A stretch of DNA of 64,000 bases from Stenogyne calaminthoides (Eukaryota; Streptophyta; Magnoliopsida; Lamiales; Lamiaceae). The notes beneath the pieces are model-generated. The model was not told where the DNA came from and did no database searches. It saw only the letters and a program-made list of their open reading frames with translations. Below, in pieces: positions 45,450 to 56,329 of the stretch. The stretch's first letter is position 1. Each line of letters opens with the position of its first letter. The stretch lies in assembly GCA_037126765.1 (NCBI GenBank), contig JBBCBC010000002.1:22413853-22477852 (forward strand), read 5' to 3'. A program made the position numbers and the translations under genes.

Positions 45450-46187
45450 GTTTGTTCTTGTTTTATGTCCATGTTTATGAGATTATTTTAGATGTGTTTA
45501 TCTGAAGCGTAGAATAAAAGTAACATATTTTTATTGCTCGAGATATTAGTGAGATATTTGAATTCACCGAAGGAGGATCAACTTCATTTTTTTTAATGCT
45601 CGCCAATGTTTATGCAAATTGACCTTTTAATTGATTATTGAAAGAAATTCGAATTATTTTCTTAAGTAATTTAAAGCACACTTGTGGAAAAGAGATAGTG
45701 GGCTGACCAAGAGGCTCTTTTGGTTCTTCCATCCCAAGTCATATATATGCATATAAGTGTTCTTACAGTTTCTTGATCCCTCCATTCTGCATTGCAATGC
45801 CTAATTTGTTTTGGTTATTTGTTGGGGGGGCCTTGCAGGAACTCTTCCATTAGTATTTTGGCTAAGTGTTATTCTTTTGTTTTAAGAACATAAGATAATA
45901 GGTGATGATAACTTGACGAGTGACAGGAGTTCACATTACATACTTTGGTTGACCAGATCACATATATTTTTGGGTGATGGAGATCTTGATACTGAGTTAA
46001 TCTGAACCAAATTGCAATTTCAGTAAATTAAGTTGACCAAAATTCTAAACTACAGTTTGGTTAAACCAGAACTTTTACATATTTTTCCGGTTTCGGTTAT
46101 TTAGTTAGCTAATTATTTAAAATGTAGTTAGAAAAATAAAAAATACCTATAGGTTAATTAAAAAAAATTAATTATATTATTTACCTA
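45450..46187. other. No gene recognised (left flank of Gypsy-3)
   Basis: Sequence after the DOHH fragment; its first part may be the old intron of that gene. No later DOHH exon was found. The base pattern becomes AT-rich up to the Gypsy-3 LTR, preceded by ACCTA at 46183-46187. Confidence 0.45.
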
Positions 46188-46834
46188 TGTTGCGTACTAA
46201 AATATCGAGTTAAGAATAATGTAAATGTGGCTAATTGATTCTAGTAACACAAACAAGTAATAATCGAACGAGAAGAATGCGGGAAGAACTCTTGAGAGTC
46301 CTTCCCTTAAATTTGGTATTGTATAGATGATGAGAGAATGAGAGCAAGATTGGGAGGATCCAAGTCCTCTACAATGAGGGGTGTGGTCCTCTATTTATAG
46401 AGGACCAACCCTGAAAGCTAAAAAACAGTAAATACATCTTAACCCTTTATTTTAGGGTTTTATTACAATTGTAGATCTAAACAGTAACATTATATCTATA
46501 TTACAATAAATGCACTTGTCTTGTCTCGTAAAGTTAACTCTTGGTTTTGCCGGATTAGCTTCTCGGGGTTTGTTGTCGGCTTTTGTTTCGTGGAGCGACC
46601 TCGGGAGAGGTCGCCGCGGAGCGACCTAGGGGAGGTCGCCACGAGCGACCTCGAGGAGGTCGCCCGCCGATAGTCTTTACTCTTTCTTTCGACCTCACCC
46701 ATGGGTCGCCCCCGAGGAGGTTGCTCGTTAAGGTGAGGTTGGTCCTCTGTCGGGTCGGGTCGATCCGGGCCTAGGTGGGCCCTGCTAACGTGTCGAATAC
46801 GGGCACATATCCAGTTTGATTTGTGCTTCTGACA
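46188..46834 (-). repeat. Gypsy-3 3' LTR
   Basis: 647 bp, TGTTGCG...TTCTGACA. A TATA box reads TATAAATAG on the minus strand near 46400. At 46590-46675 a GC-rich inverted motif 'gcgacctcgggagaggtcgc' is repeated three times, able to form hairpins near the transcript start. The open frame 46897-46496 is not a gene. Confidence 0.8.
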
Positions 46835-46847
46835 ATAGCCCCCAAGG
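46835..46847 (-). other. Gypsy-3 polypurine tract
   Basis: Plus-strand ATAGCCCCCAAGG next to the LTR end; the minus strand reads CCTTGGGGGCTAT, closely like the Gypsy-2 PPT. Confidence 0.7.
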
Positions 46848-47014
46848 TCGGGCTTTGACTTTGTTCGAGCTCGATCTTGATCCATACTATCGATCATCTG
46901 CGGTTATCGTGTTTTCCCCAAGCATGCTCCGGATGTCATATAAGGTCTTGATGGTTCGAGAATGAGCCCCGGTTTGAGGATTTCCTTCGCTCGTCGTCGG
47001 CGATTTTGTGTGTG

Positions 47015-47325
47015 CTTTCATTACTCGAGGTGAGCCCACTTTATATGAGTCTTTTACGTACTTTCGTACTCAGGGTGAACCTCTTTCTCACGAGTCTTTC
47101 TTTGTCTTTCGTACTCGAGGTGAACCTCTTTGTCGAAGTCTTTGTTGTCTTTCGTACTCAAGGTAAGTCTCTTTATGCGAGTCTTTTTACGTGCTTTCGT
47201 ACTCAGGGTGAACCTCTTTGTACGAGTCTTTGTTGTGCTCGTACTCCGAGGTGAGTCTCTTTGTACGAGTCTTTTCTGTGCTCGTACTCTGAGGTGAGTC
47301 TCTTTATACGAGCCTTTTCTGTGGT
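47015..47325. repeat. Tandem repeat family 1 (~42-bp unit)
   Basis: About seven imperfect units of 'cgtactcagggtgaacctctttgtacgagtctttgttgtgct', the first parts spaced irregularly. The short frames here on both strands are repeat artefacts. Confidence 0.8.
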
Positions 47326-47334
47326 TCATCGAGA

Positions 47335-47515
47335 ATTTTATTAATTACTCGTCGAGAGTTTTATTAGTTACTCATCGAGAGGTGGAGCTCGTCGAGATTC
47401 TTTTTGGTTGCTCGTCGAGAGACGGGGCTCATCGAGAGTCTTTTTGGTTGATCGTCGAGAGACGGGGCTCGTCGAGAGTCTTTTTAGTTGCTCGTCGAGA
47501 GTCTTTTTAGACGGG
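47335..47515. repeat. Tandem repeat family 2 (~42-bp unit)
   Basis: Repeats built on 'ctcgtcgagagacggggctc' and 'gtcgagagtctttttggttg'. The 'cgtcgag' core is shared with the 57-bp family further right, suggesting a common origin. Confidence 0.78.
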
Positions 47516-47544
47516 GTTAGGAATTTTTTGGCTTGGCCGACTTT

Positions 47545-47725
47545 GATATGACATGCGACCGAGGTCGTCTTATAGATGGTATGCGACCGAGGTCGTCTTT
47601 GATATGGCATGCGATCGAGGTCATCTTACGGATGGTATGCGACCGAGGTCGTCTTTGATATGGCATGCGACCAAGGTCGTCTTATAGATGGTATGCGACC
47701 GAGGTCATCTTTTAGATGGTATGCG
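47545..47725. repeat. Tandem repeat family 3 (~28/57-bp unit)
   Basis: Two ~28-base halves alternate: 'atgcgaccgaggtcgtctta'+'tagatggt' and 'atgcgaccgaggtcgtcttt'+'gatatggc', giving a period near 57 bases over about three units. Confidence 0.8.
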
Positions 47726-48135
47726 ACGTAATTGCCTTCCCGTATTCTTGGCATTGTCGACTTTATCTTTTTTATTTGCGAATCTATTTCTGACCGAACT
47801 CGTGTGAGGTCGGGGACCAGTCCCCCAAGTTCGTAAATGTAAAAAGATGGTATGCGACGTAATAGCCCTCACATGTTCTTGGCTTAGCCGACTTAGACTG
47901 GGTATGCGACATACTAACCTTCATATGTTCTTGGCTTAGCCGACTTAGACTGGGTATGCGACATACTAGCCTTCATATGTTCTTGGCTTAGCCGACTTAG
48001 ACTGGGTATGCGACATACTAGCCTTCATGTGTTCTTGGCTTAGCCGACTTAGACATTTTCATTTGTGAATCTATCTTTGATCGAGCTCGTGAGAGGTCGG
48101 GGACCAGTCCCCCAAGTTCGTAAATGTAAAAAGCA
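47726..48135. repeat. Tandem repeat family 4 (~52-bp unit) with flanking duplication
   Basis: The unit 'ttcttggcttagccgacttagactgggtatgcgacatactagccttcata' recurs about four times at 47870-48050. A ~70-base block ending 'gaggtcggggaccagtcccccaagttcgtaaatgtaaaaag' occurs on both sides (47778-47848 and 48065-48134). Confidence 0.82.
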
Positions 48136-51100
48136 GGTCTTCGAGGAGGGCTCGTCCGAGAGCCTGATGGGGATGTGCTCGGGATGAGCAGATCGTCAAA
48201 GAGGGCTCGTCGGAGAGAGCCTGATGGAGACGTGCTCGAGATGATCAGATCATCGAGGAGGGCTCATAGGGAAGAGTCAAATGGAGACGTGCTCGAGATG
48301 AGCAGATCGTCGAGGTGGGATCGTCGGAGAGAGCCCGATGGAGACGTGCTCGGGATGAGCAGATCGTCGAGGAGGGCTCGTCGGAGAGAGCCTGATGGAG
48401 ATGTGCTCGGGATGAGCAGATCGTCGAAGAGGGCTCATCGGGGAGAGCTTGATGGAGACGTGCTCGAGATGAGCAGATCGTCTAGGAGGGCTCGTAGGGG
48501 AGAGCCAAATGGAGACTTGCTCGGGATGAGCAGATCGTCGAGAAGGGCTCGTCGGAGAGAGCCTGATGAAGACGTGCTCGGGATGAGCAGATCGTCAAGG
48601 AGGGCTCGTATGGGAGAGCCTAATGGAGACGTGCTTGAGATGAGAAAATCGTCGAGGAGGGCTCATAGGGGAGAGCCTGATGGAGACGTGCTGGAGATGA
48701 GCAGATTATCGAGGAGGGCTCGTAGGGGAGAGCCTGATGGAGACGTGCTGGAGATGAACAGATCGTCGAGGAGGGCTCGTAGGGGAGAGCCTGGTGGAGA
48801 CATGCTGGAGATGAGCAGATCGTCGAGGAGGGCTAGTAGGGGAGAGCCTGATGGAGACATGCTGTAGATAAGCAGATCATCCAGGAGGGCTCATCTGGGA
48901 GAGCCTGATGGAGACGTGCTGGAGATGAGCAGATCGTCGAGGAGGGCTCGTCGGGGAGAGCCTAATGGAGACGCGGCTCGAGATGAAAGGATCATTGAGG
49001 AGGAAGAGGGCTCGTCGCTTGAGAGAGCCTAATGGAGACGTGCTCGAGATGAGCAGATCGTCGAGGAGGGCTTATTGGGGAGAGCCTGATGGGGACGTGC
49101 TCGAGATGAGCAGATCGTCAAAGAGGGCTCGTCGGAGAGAGCCTAATGGAGACGTGCTCGAGATGAGCAGATCATCGAGGAGGGGGCTCGTGGGGAGAGC
49201 CTAATGGTGACGCGGGGTTGAGATGAGCATATCGTCGGCGGAGGGCTCGCTCGGAGAGCCCTCGATGGAGACGCTTCGAGATGAAAGCAGATCGTCGGGA
49301 GGGCCTCGTCGGATAGAGCCTAATGGAGACGCGTTTCCCAGATGAGCAGATTGTCGAGGAGGGCTCGTAGGGGAGAGCCTGATGGAGACGGTCTGAGACG
49401 AGCAGATCGTCGGGAGGAGGGCTCGCTTTCGGGGAGAGCCTGATGGAGACGTGCTCGAGATGAGCAGACCGTCTAGGAGGGCTCATAGGGGAGAGCCTAA
49501 TGGAGATGTGCTCGAGATGAGCAGATTGTCGAGGAGGGCTCGTCGGATAGAGCCTAATGGAGACATACTCGAGATGAGCAGATCGTCGAGGAGGGCTCGT
49601 CGGAGAGAGCCTGATGGAGACGTTCTCGAGATGAGCAGATCGTCGAGGAGGGCTCATCGGATAGAGCCTAATGGAGACGTGCTCGAGATGAGCAGATTGT
49701 CGAGGAGGGCTCGTAGGGGAGAGCCTGATGGAGACGTGCTCGAGATGAGCAGATCGTCGAGGGAGGGCTCCCTGGGCAGAGAGCCCGATGGAGACGTGCT
49801 CGAGATGAAAGCAGATCGCCGAAAGGTGGCTCATAGGGAGAGCCCCGATGGAGATGTGCTCGAGATGAGCTCATCATCGAGGAGGGCTCGTAGGAGTGAG
49901 CCTGATGGAGATGTGCTCGAGATGAGAAGATCGTCGAAGAGGGCTCGTCGAAGAGAGCCTAATGGAGACGTTCTCGAGATGAGCAGATCGTCGAGGAGGG
50001 CTCATAAGGGAGAGCCTGATGGGGATGTGCTCGAGATGAGCAGATCGTCGAAGAGGGCTCGTCGGAGAGAGCCTAATGGAGACGTGCTCGAGATGAGCAG
50101 ATCGTCGAGGAGGGCTCGTAGGGGAGAGCCTAATGGAGACGTGCTCGAGATGAGCAGATCATCGAGGAGGGCTCGTAGGGGAGAGCCTAATGGAGACGTG
50201 CTCGAGATGAGCAGATCGTCGAGGAGGGCTCGTCGGAGAGAGCCTGATGGAGACGTTCTCGTGATGAGCAGATCATCGAGAAGGGCTCGTCGGATAGAGC
50301 CTAATGGAGACATGCTCGAGATGAGCAGATTGTCGAGGAGGGCTCGTAGGGGAGAGCCTGATGGAGACGTGCTCGAGATGAGCAGATCGTCGAGGAGGGC
50401 TCGTCGGGGAGAGCCTGATGGAAACGTGCTCGAGATGAGCAGATCGTCTAGGAGGGCTCGTAGGGGAGAGCCTAATGGAGATGTGCTCGAGATGAGCAGA
50501 TCATCGAGGAGGGCTCGTCGGATAGAGCCTAATGGAGATATACTCGAGATGAGCAGATCGTCGAGGAGGGCTCGTCGGAGAGAGCCTGATGGAGTCGTGC
50601 TCGAGATGAGCAGATCATCGAGGAGGGCTCGTAAGGGAGAGCCTGATGGAGACGTGCTCGAGATGAGCAGATCGTCGAGCAGGGCTCATAGGGGAGAGCC
50701 TGATGGAGATGTGCTCGAGATGAGCTGATCATCGAGGAGGGCTCGTAGGAGAGAGCCTGATGGAGACGTGCTCGAGATGAGAAGATCGTCGAAGAGGGCT
50801 CATCGAAGAGAGCCTAATGGAGACGTTCTCGAGATGAGCAGATCATCGAGGAGGGCTCATAGGGGTGAGCCTGATGGGGACGTTCTCGAGATGAGCAGAT
50901 CGTCGAAGAGGGCTCGTCGGAGAGAGCCTAATGGAGACGTGCTCGAGATGAGCAGATCGTCGAGGAGGGCTCGTAGGGGAGAGCCTAATGGAGACGTGCT
51001 CGAGATGAGCAGATCGTCGAGGAGGGCTCGTAGGGGAGAGCCTAATGGAGACGTGCTCGAGATGAGCAGATCGTCGAGGAGGGCTCGTCGGAGAGAGCCT

Positions 51101-51835
51101 GATGGAGACGTGCTCGAGATGAGCAGATCATCGAGGAGGGCTCGTCGGAGAGAGCCTAATGGAGACGTGCTCGAGATGAGCAGATCATCGAGGAGGGCTC
51201 GTAGGGGAGAGCCTAATGGAGACGTGCTTGAGATGAGCAGATCATCGGGAGGGCCTCGTCGGGAGAGCCTCGATGGAGACGCGCAGGCTCGAGATGAGCA
51301 GATCGTCGTCGGAGGGGCTCGTCGGAGAGATCCTAATGGAGACGTGCTCGAGATGAGCAGATCATCGAGGGCTCGTAGGGGAGAGCCTAATGGAGACGTG
51401 CTTGAGATTAGCAGATCGTCGAGGAGGGCTCGTAGGGGAGGGCCTGATGGAGACGTGCTCGAGATTAGCAGATCGTCGAGGAAGGCTCATAAGAGAGAGC
51501 CTTATGGAGACATGCTCGGGATGAGCAGATCGTCGAGGAGAGCTCGTAGGGGAGAGACTAATGGAGACATGCTTGAGATGAGCAGATCGTCGAGGAGGGC
51601 TCGTCGGAGAGAGCCTGATGGAGACGTGCTCGAGATGAGCAGATCATCGAGGAGGGCTCGTAGGGGAGAGCCTGATGGAGACGTGCTAGAGATGAGCAGA
51701 TCGTCGAGGAGGGCTCGTAGGAGAGAGCCTGATGGAGACGTGCTCGGAATGAGCAGATCGTCGAAGAGGGCTCGTTGGAGAGAGCCTTATAGGAACGTGC
51801 TCAAGATGAGCAGGTCGTCAAGGGGAGATCATGAG
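48135..51835 (+). repeat. 57-bp satellite-like array, about 65 units
   Basis: The unit 'gatgagcagatcgtcgagga'+'gggctcgtcggagagagcct'+'gatggagacgtgctcga' is exactly 57 bases and runs head to tail over about 3.7 kb. Because 57 is a multiple of three, frames stay open for hundreds of codons on the plus strand (48175-48867, 49451-50728, 50768-51862), giving the 19-residue repeat MSRSSRRARRGEPDGDVLE, and in part on the other strand. A higher-order period of 855 bases (15 units) is visible: the variants at 49867 onward recur in the same order at 50722 onward. Units at 49200-49450 and 51240-51320 are disturbed by indels. Coding is unlikely. Confidence 0.93.
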
Positions 51836-51862
51836 AGAGAGCTCGGGAGTATGTTGACATGA

Positions 51863-52705
51863 ATGGACAAATGATTGCCAGTAGATTCTTTGAGTTGCCT
51901 TCGGGGCTCTGGGTGCCAGTATAAGATTTCTTTTGTTTTAACTATGGTGTATATTTCCATGATAATCATACCAATGTGCATCGTTGCATAACGTCAACCA
52001 TGTAAGGTGATTCTAACTTGTGGGTACCCCTATTCGCATTTCCCTCGATCTTGGAGGTTTTTTCAATGCGGGGACTTATGAGCAATTTCCTCGCAAGAAA
52101 TAAGCAAATCGATTAATATCTCGTTACCTATATTCAATGTTGGATAGTTAATAAATTAAACATGTCAAGCATTCAGAGGTTGCATTCCTGATTAGCAAAG
52201 ATCAAGGATATAAACGCATCGCATTTAATCACCATTATTCTCGCGTATGAAAATTATCATCAAATATATTTACTTCATTTCAGGATTTTTCTCATCACAT
52301 GTTCAATTGTCAATGCTTTTGATCTAGTGAGCAATTTCTCAAAGGAGAGTGAAGATAATTATGATTCTTTTTTAGGCATTTCATCAAGTAGGTGGTGTAT
52401 GCGATATTATACACTAATTCATGAGGTAAACATTCATCTATGAAGTTAGATTTGATAATTTGATAATTCGAGTATCTATGAGTATCTATGCCCCCGCCTT
52501 TTAATGTATATGAAAATATGCGAGTTGCGATATATTAAAAGGGAGTTAATAGAATAAACCTGATGAAATGAGCAAAAGGACTACTCGTAGATTCTTTGAG
52601 TAGCTCGCGAGATCCCGGGTGCCCGTGCAATTTCCAACGAGCTGCTGCCTTATTTTTTTTTTAATTGGACCGAAATATTACTAGTGAATAATAAATATGG
52701 CCCAA
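51863..52705. other. Gypsy-3 internal spacer up to Copia-B
   Basis: No gene. A motif is duplicated at its two ends: 'gtagattctttgagttgccttcgggg' near 51881 and 'gtagattctttgagtagctcgcgag' near 52587, each followed by 'gggtgcc'. This suggests another, longer repeat period. Copia-B follows directly after CCCAA at 52701-52705. Confidence 0.6.
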
Positions 52706-54281
52706 TGTTGGGAAATTTAGAGTTTTGATGAAAGTTCCAAAACACATGTAATAGGACCAGTCAGACGTGTTAGCTGACTGATGTTATTTAAATACCTGTT
52801 ATAAGATGACCAGTTGATAATTATTGTATAGAACAACTGATGTATAAGATAGGTCACATATTGAGGGGAAACTCAATATGTATAGGTAAGGTCCGGAGAT
52901 CAGAAGACTAGTATAAGTCAGAAGACCAGACGAGTCAGAAGACAAAACAAGGTCAGAAGATCAGACGAGCAGATAGTCAGATGATCAGGTGAAGACATGA
53001 AGATCAAGTTCTGAAGACCTGAAGATCAGATTACTACCAGAAGATCAGAAGAACTGAGGACCAGAAGACCAGAAGACCTACATCAGCCGAGTCTGCTAGT
53101 TGAGCTAAGACAACTGGCACCAGAAGACTCAATCAGGTAGACTGATCAGTTTTATCTGATCAGGTCAGCTTACATCAGGTATCAACTGATGTTTCACAAG
53201 TCATACATTGTTAATCTGGACAAGAAGAATGTCAACTTTAGTTGGTAGAACAAACACTGAAAAGTATACTTGTTAACCAATGAGAGCGAGACACGTATGC
53301 ACGGAGCCGACAATACGGGATTCGGTGCTTCTTAGTCAAACGGCTATAAAGGACACTATTCATGCTTTCGGCCATGCCGTTCCTGAAGCACGTCACATCA
53401 ATCCTGGATATCTACCAAATATAGCCGAAAATTCAAATTGCTCTCCAACGGCTCTTTGATTTCGAGGTCTATAAATATGGGATTACTCTTCAAAGTGAAG
53501 ACACATAAATTATCAAGAAGCTCATTCTATAGCAATATTTCCGCACGAAGAACACAAACTTGAGGAATATTTCTAAGTGTTCATCATATTGTTCTTAGCA
53601 TAGAAATCTCATTCTTTAGCTTTAGGCTACACAAAGACTAAGATAGATTTCCAGTTGGAACAACTACAAATCTTAACCAAACCAAAAGTTAGGTTAAGTT
53701 TGTTTAGCAAGATTTCAGACTAGGGTTTCTAGTTCTGATTTCTGGGATCGGTTGAGTGAGAACTCTATAGATATATGTTGGTTGTACTGTGTTGGACTAA
53801 CACAATAAACTAAGTCCAGTTGGTTAAGTTGGTGCCCCTTGTGATAGGAAGAGTGGACGTGGGGATCGGTTGTCCTAACCACTATAAATCTTGTGTGCAA
53901 TCGCGCTTACATATTACACTTTCGCAAACTACTCTGATTAAAATCGCATACATATTCTCGAAAGCACGATCCATCAATAATCGATCTGATCAGTTTGACT
54001 ATTTGGTCAACTGATTGAAAACAGACTCGAGAATCTGATTTGTTAAAACTGGTTTTTCACACGGGTATAAACTAGCTTCCGCACAATTAGTTAAACTGAT
54101 AGACACCGAACTGATCAGCCATCAGGAAATCAGTAAGTTGGATATCAGTCCAAACTGACTCACTCGCACTCTGATCAGGAAACCTGCTTTCACACCTGAT
54201 CCGCACAAAAAGTTTATTCAGAAGTCTACTCACCCCTCCCCTCTAAACTTCTGCCCTCACGAAACCCATTCGGGACCTACA
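52706..54281 (+). repeat. Copia-B 5' LTR
   Basis: TGTTGGGAAATTT...CGGGACCTACA, 1576 bp, reverse-complement match of both Copia-A LTRs. TATAAATA at 53470-53477 is the likely promoter. The segment 52895-53200 is rich in 'cagaagatcag' repeats, possibly an enhancer-like region. Confidence 0.92.
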
Positions 54282-54283
54282 AG

Positions 54284-54295
54284 TGGTATCAGAGC
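54284..54295 (+). other. Copia-B primer binding site
   Basis: TGGTATCAGAGC, an exact match to the plant copia PBS complementary to initiator Met tRNA, two bases after the LTR. Confidence 0.95.
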
Positions 54296-54418
54296 AGTGG
54301 TTCTACGGACCACTGGCTTTGAATATCATCGGTTCTTGAGGAAGAACCTTTGTGGTCACTTGAATAGATCTTGAAAAACCGTTTTTAAACTTCATCTGTT
54401 TTCTAAAACTCACTCAGC

Positions 54419-56329
54419 ATGGATAATACATCCGGCATGTATCATGATCTTCCAAAGTTTTTTATTGATGAATATGCAGATTGTACCATAATCATGAGCA
54501 ACCATCTGGGAGCCATCAGCAACAGGATGATGGAAGTTCTAGAATAAGGACCAATCCTCATCTACCATAACAATCCAGCTGAAGGTGGTGACCCAGATTT
54601 TCCAGTTGGCGCTCGGATCAGAAAGAGTCCAGTTCTGATGGATGCTGAAGAAAGGAAGCTGTCAACTCTGGATACGGTTGCGAGACACATAATCATGAAA
54701 ACGATGGATAAGATCACACGTGAAAAGATCAAGTATCTCAAGACAGTCAAACAGATGTGGGATACACTTGCCGAGATGTGTGAAGGAAATGATTTGATTA
54801 AAGACAGCAGACTGCAAGCCGAACTGGTGAAGTTTGAGAAACTTAAGATGCTGCCAAATGAAACCACCAATCAGCTCGATGGAAGAATCACCATGTCTGT
54901 CAACAAGCTACGGGAACTAGGACGAGAAATGTTAGACAAAAACATTAACTACAAGATCTTGAGATCTCTGACAAAGAAGTGGGATATGAAAGTTACAGTG
55001 ATAAAGGATTATCAAGATATTGCTAAGATGAAGCCAAGCAACCTATTTCTGAGTCTTAAAGCCCATGAGTTTGATCTGATTGAACGAGGGCAAGAAGAAA
55101 ACGATGAGTCGTCTGCCGAAGCCACACCTGCCACATCAAAAGTTGTTGCATTCAAAGCAACCGGCAGCAACTCAAAGTCTACTGAACCTATTGGAAACAT
55201 CATAAGTCAGACGGAACAGATTGCTTTGCTAACCAGAAAACTTGAAAAGTCCAACATTCAACTGGGTAAATATCGAAGATTCTACAGAGATTATCAAAAC
55301 AGCAGAGGAAGAGATAGGAGGCCAACTGACAGATCACAAGAAAGAACCAGATCAGATGACCGAAGAGATGATCACAGGGAGGATCACAGAGAAGTTAAGA
55401 AAAGAGATGATCGATCTGATGAAAGGAGAGACAACAGATCAGAAAGAAAGAATTCAGATTACAGGCAAACAGGAAAGTCACCTGACAGATTCTACAGACG
55501 GAATGACTCACCTGGCAGAAGAAGTTTCGTGGATCGTGGAGCATGTTTCAACTGTGAGAAACTAGGTCATTACAGCTCAGATTACCCGGACCTGACACCG
55601 AAAGAAAGAGAAGAGAAGCGGAACAGAAGAGAGCAACGTTATAGAGACAGGAAAGGCATGGTTGCTGATACATATGGGATTGATGATTCTTATCTGCCTT
55701 CAGAGGATTCAGGCTACTCATCTGTAGAAGACTTCTGCCTGATGAGTAATGCTGATGATTTCTACAACTACGATGATCTTATATTCTCTTCTAATGATGA
55801 AATCTATCTTATGGCTAAGGAAGAAGACCAATCTGAGGTAACTTCTAAACCTTCTATGCTTTCTGTTTCCACACCAGCTGTGCTAAGCACACCTGCTGGA
55901 GAGATTGACCTGCAGCTCTATAGTGAGCAATTGCTTGAAGATCTCTCTAATGCAGTAGACACTTATACAATAGTGGAAGCTGAAAACGACAAGCTAAGGA
56001 TTGGGAATATTCAGCTTGTTAAAGAAAATAATATCAGAAAAGCTGTTGAACTGAAATCAGCTGAAACTGTTCAGAAAATGACTAAAGAACTGGAAGTTCT
56101 GAAAGTCAGTTCTTCTGATCAGGATAAACTGATTAAAGATCAGATAGCTATTAACAAACAACAAACTGATGATCTTAAAATCCTACAAGCTAAGTTTGAT
56201 GAACTCTTCCGACTACATGAGAGTCTAAAGAAATCTGAGGATAGTTTACATAAGAAAATAGAGGTTTTCACGAAATCTTCTAAGACCGTTCAAGATCTGA
56301 ACAACTATTTTCGTATGTCGACTAATAAG
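54419..56329 (+). pseudogene. Copia-B gag (one stop, cut by Copia-C)
   Basis: Starts at ATG 54419 (MDNTSGMYHDLPKF), 138 bases after the LTR. One TAA (codon 43, 54545-54547) interrupts the frame, which is then open for about 590 codons, to 56329. Domains: UBN2-type copia gag (KYLKTVKQMWDTLAEMCEG, NYKILRSLTKKWDMKVTVIK), a long basic R/D/E-rich stretch (about 55300-55520), a zinc knuckle CFNCEKLGHYSSDYP in which the last Cys is Tyr, an acidic region, and a C-terminal coiled coil (KIEVFTKSSKTVQDLN). The first Met of the largest uninterrupted part is at 54638. Copia-C enters after ACTAATAAG. The stop and the lost zinc ligand argue against function even before the insertion. Confidence 0.85.

Larger units (their letters stand above)
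46188..52705 (-). mobile_element. Gypsy-3: 3' LTR and hypervariable 3' region (partial)
   Basis: The LTR at 46188-46834 begins TGTTGCG and shares 'aatgtggctaatt' with the Gypsy-2 LTR near its start, marking a related gypsy element on the minus strand. A PPT follows, then about 5.9 kb of serial tandem repeats, with no gag or pol in view before Copia-B begins at 52706. Tat-lineage elements (Ogre, Retand relatives) carry tandem repeats in the 3' region between integrase and 3' LTR, which explains this layout. Integrase and the rest would lie beyond Copia-B, outside the window. Confidence 0.75.
52706..56329 (+). mobile_element. Copia-B: 5' part of a Ty1/copia element
   Basis: 5' LTR 52706-54281, PBS and most of gag, in plus orientation, same family as Copia-A. 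At 56330 it is cut by the insertion of Copia-C within gag; its continuation and 3' LTR must lie right of the window. Copia-B keeps CAG/CTG triplets at normal density, which makes it the natural reference for judging errors in Copia-A. Confidence 0.9.

Noticed and set aside
24596..46187. tRNA, rRNA or organelle-DNA insertions
   Set aside because: No cloverleaf-like or rRNA-like sequence and no recognisable plastid or mitochondrial gene was seen while reading this stretch.
49172..49834. Long minus-strand frames in the 57-bp array as genes
   Set aside because: They mirror the repeat unit in antisense. Any tandem repeat with a period divisible by three yields such frames.
48135..51835. CRISPR-like regular repeats
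   Set aside because: Units are directly adjacent with no unique spacers, and the sequence is a plant retroelement; this is a tandem satellite.
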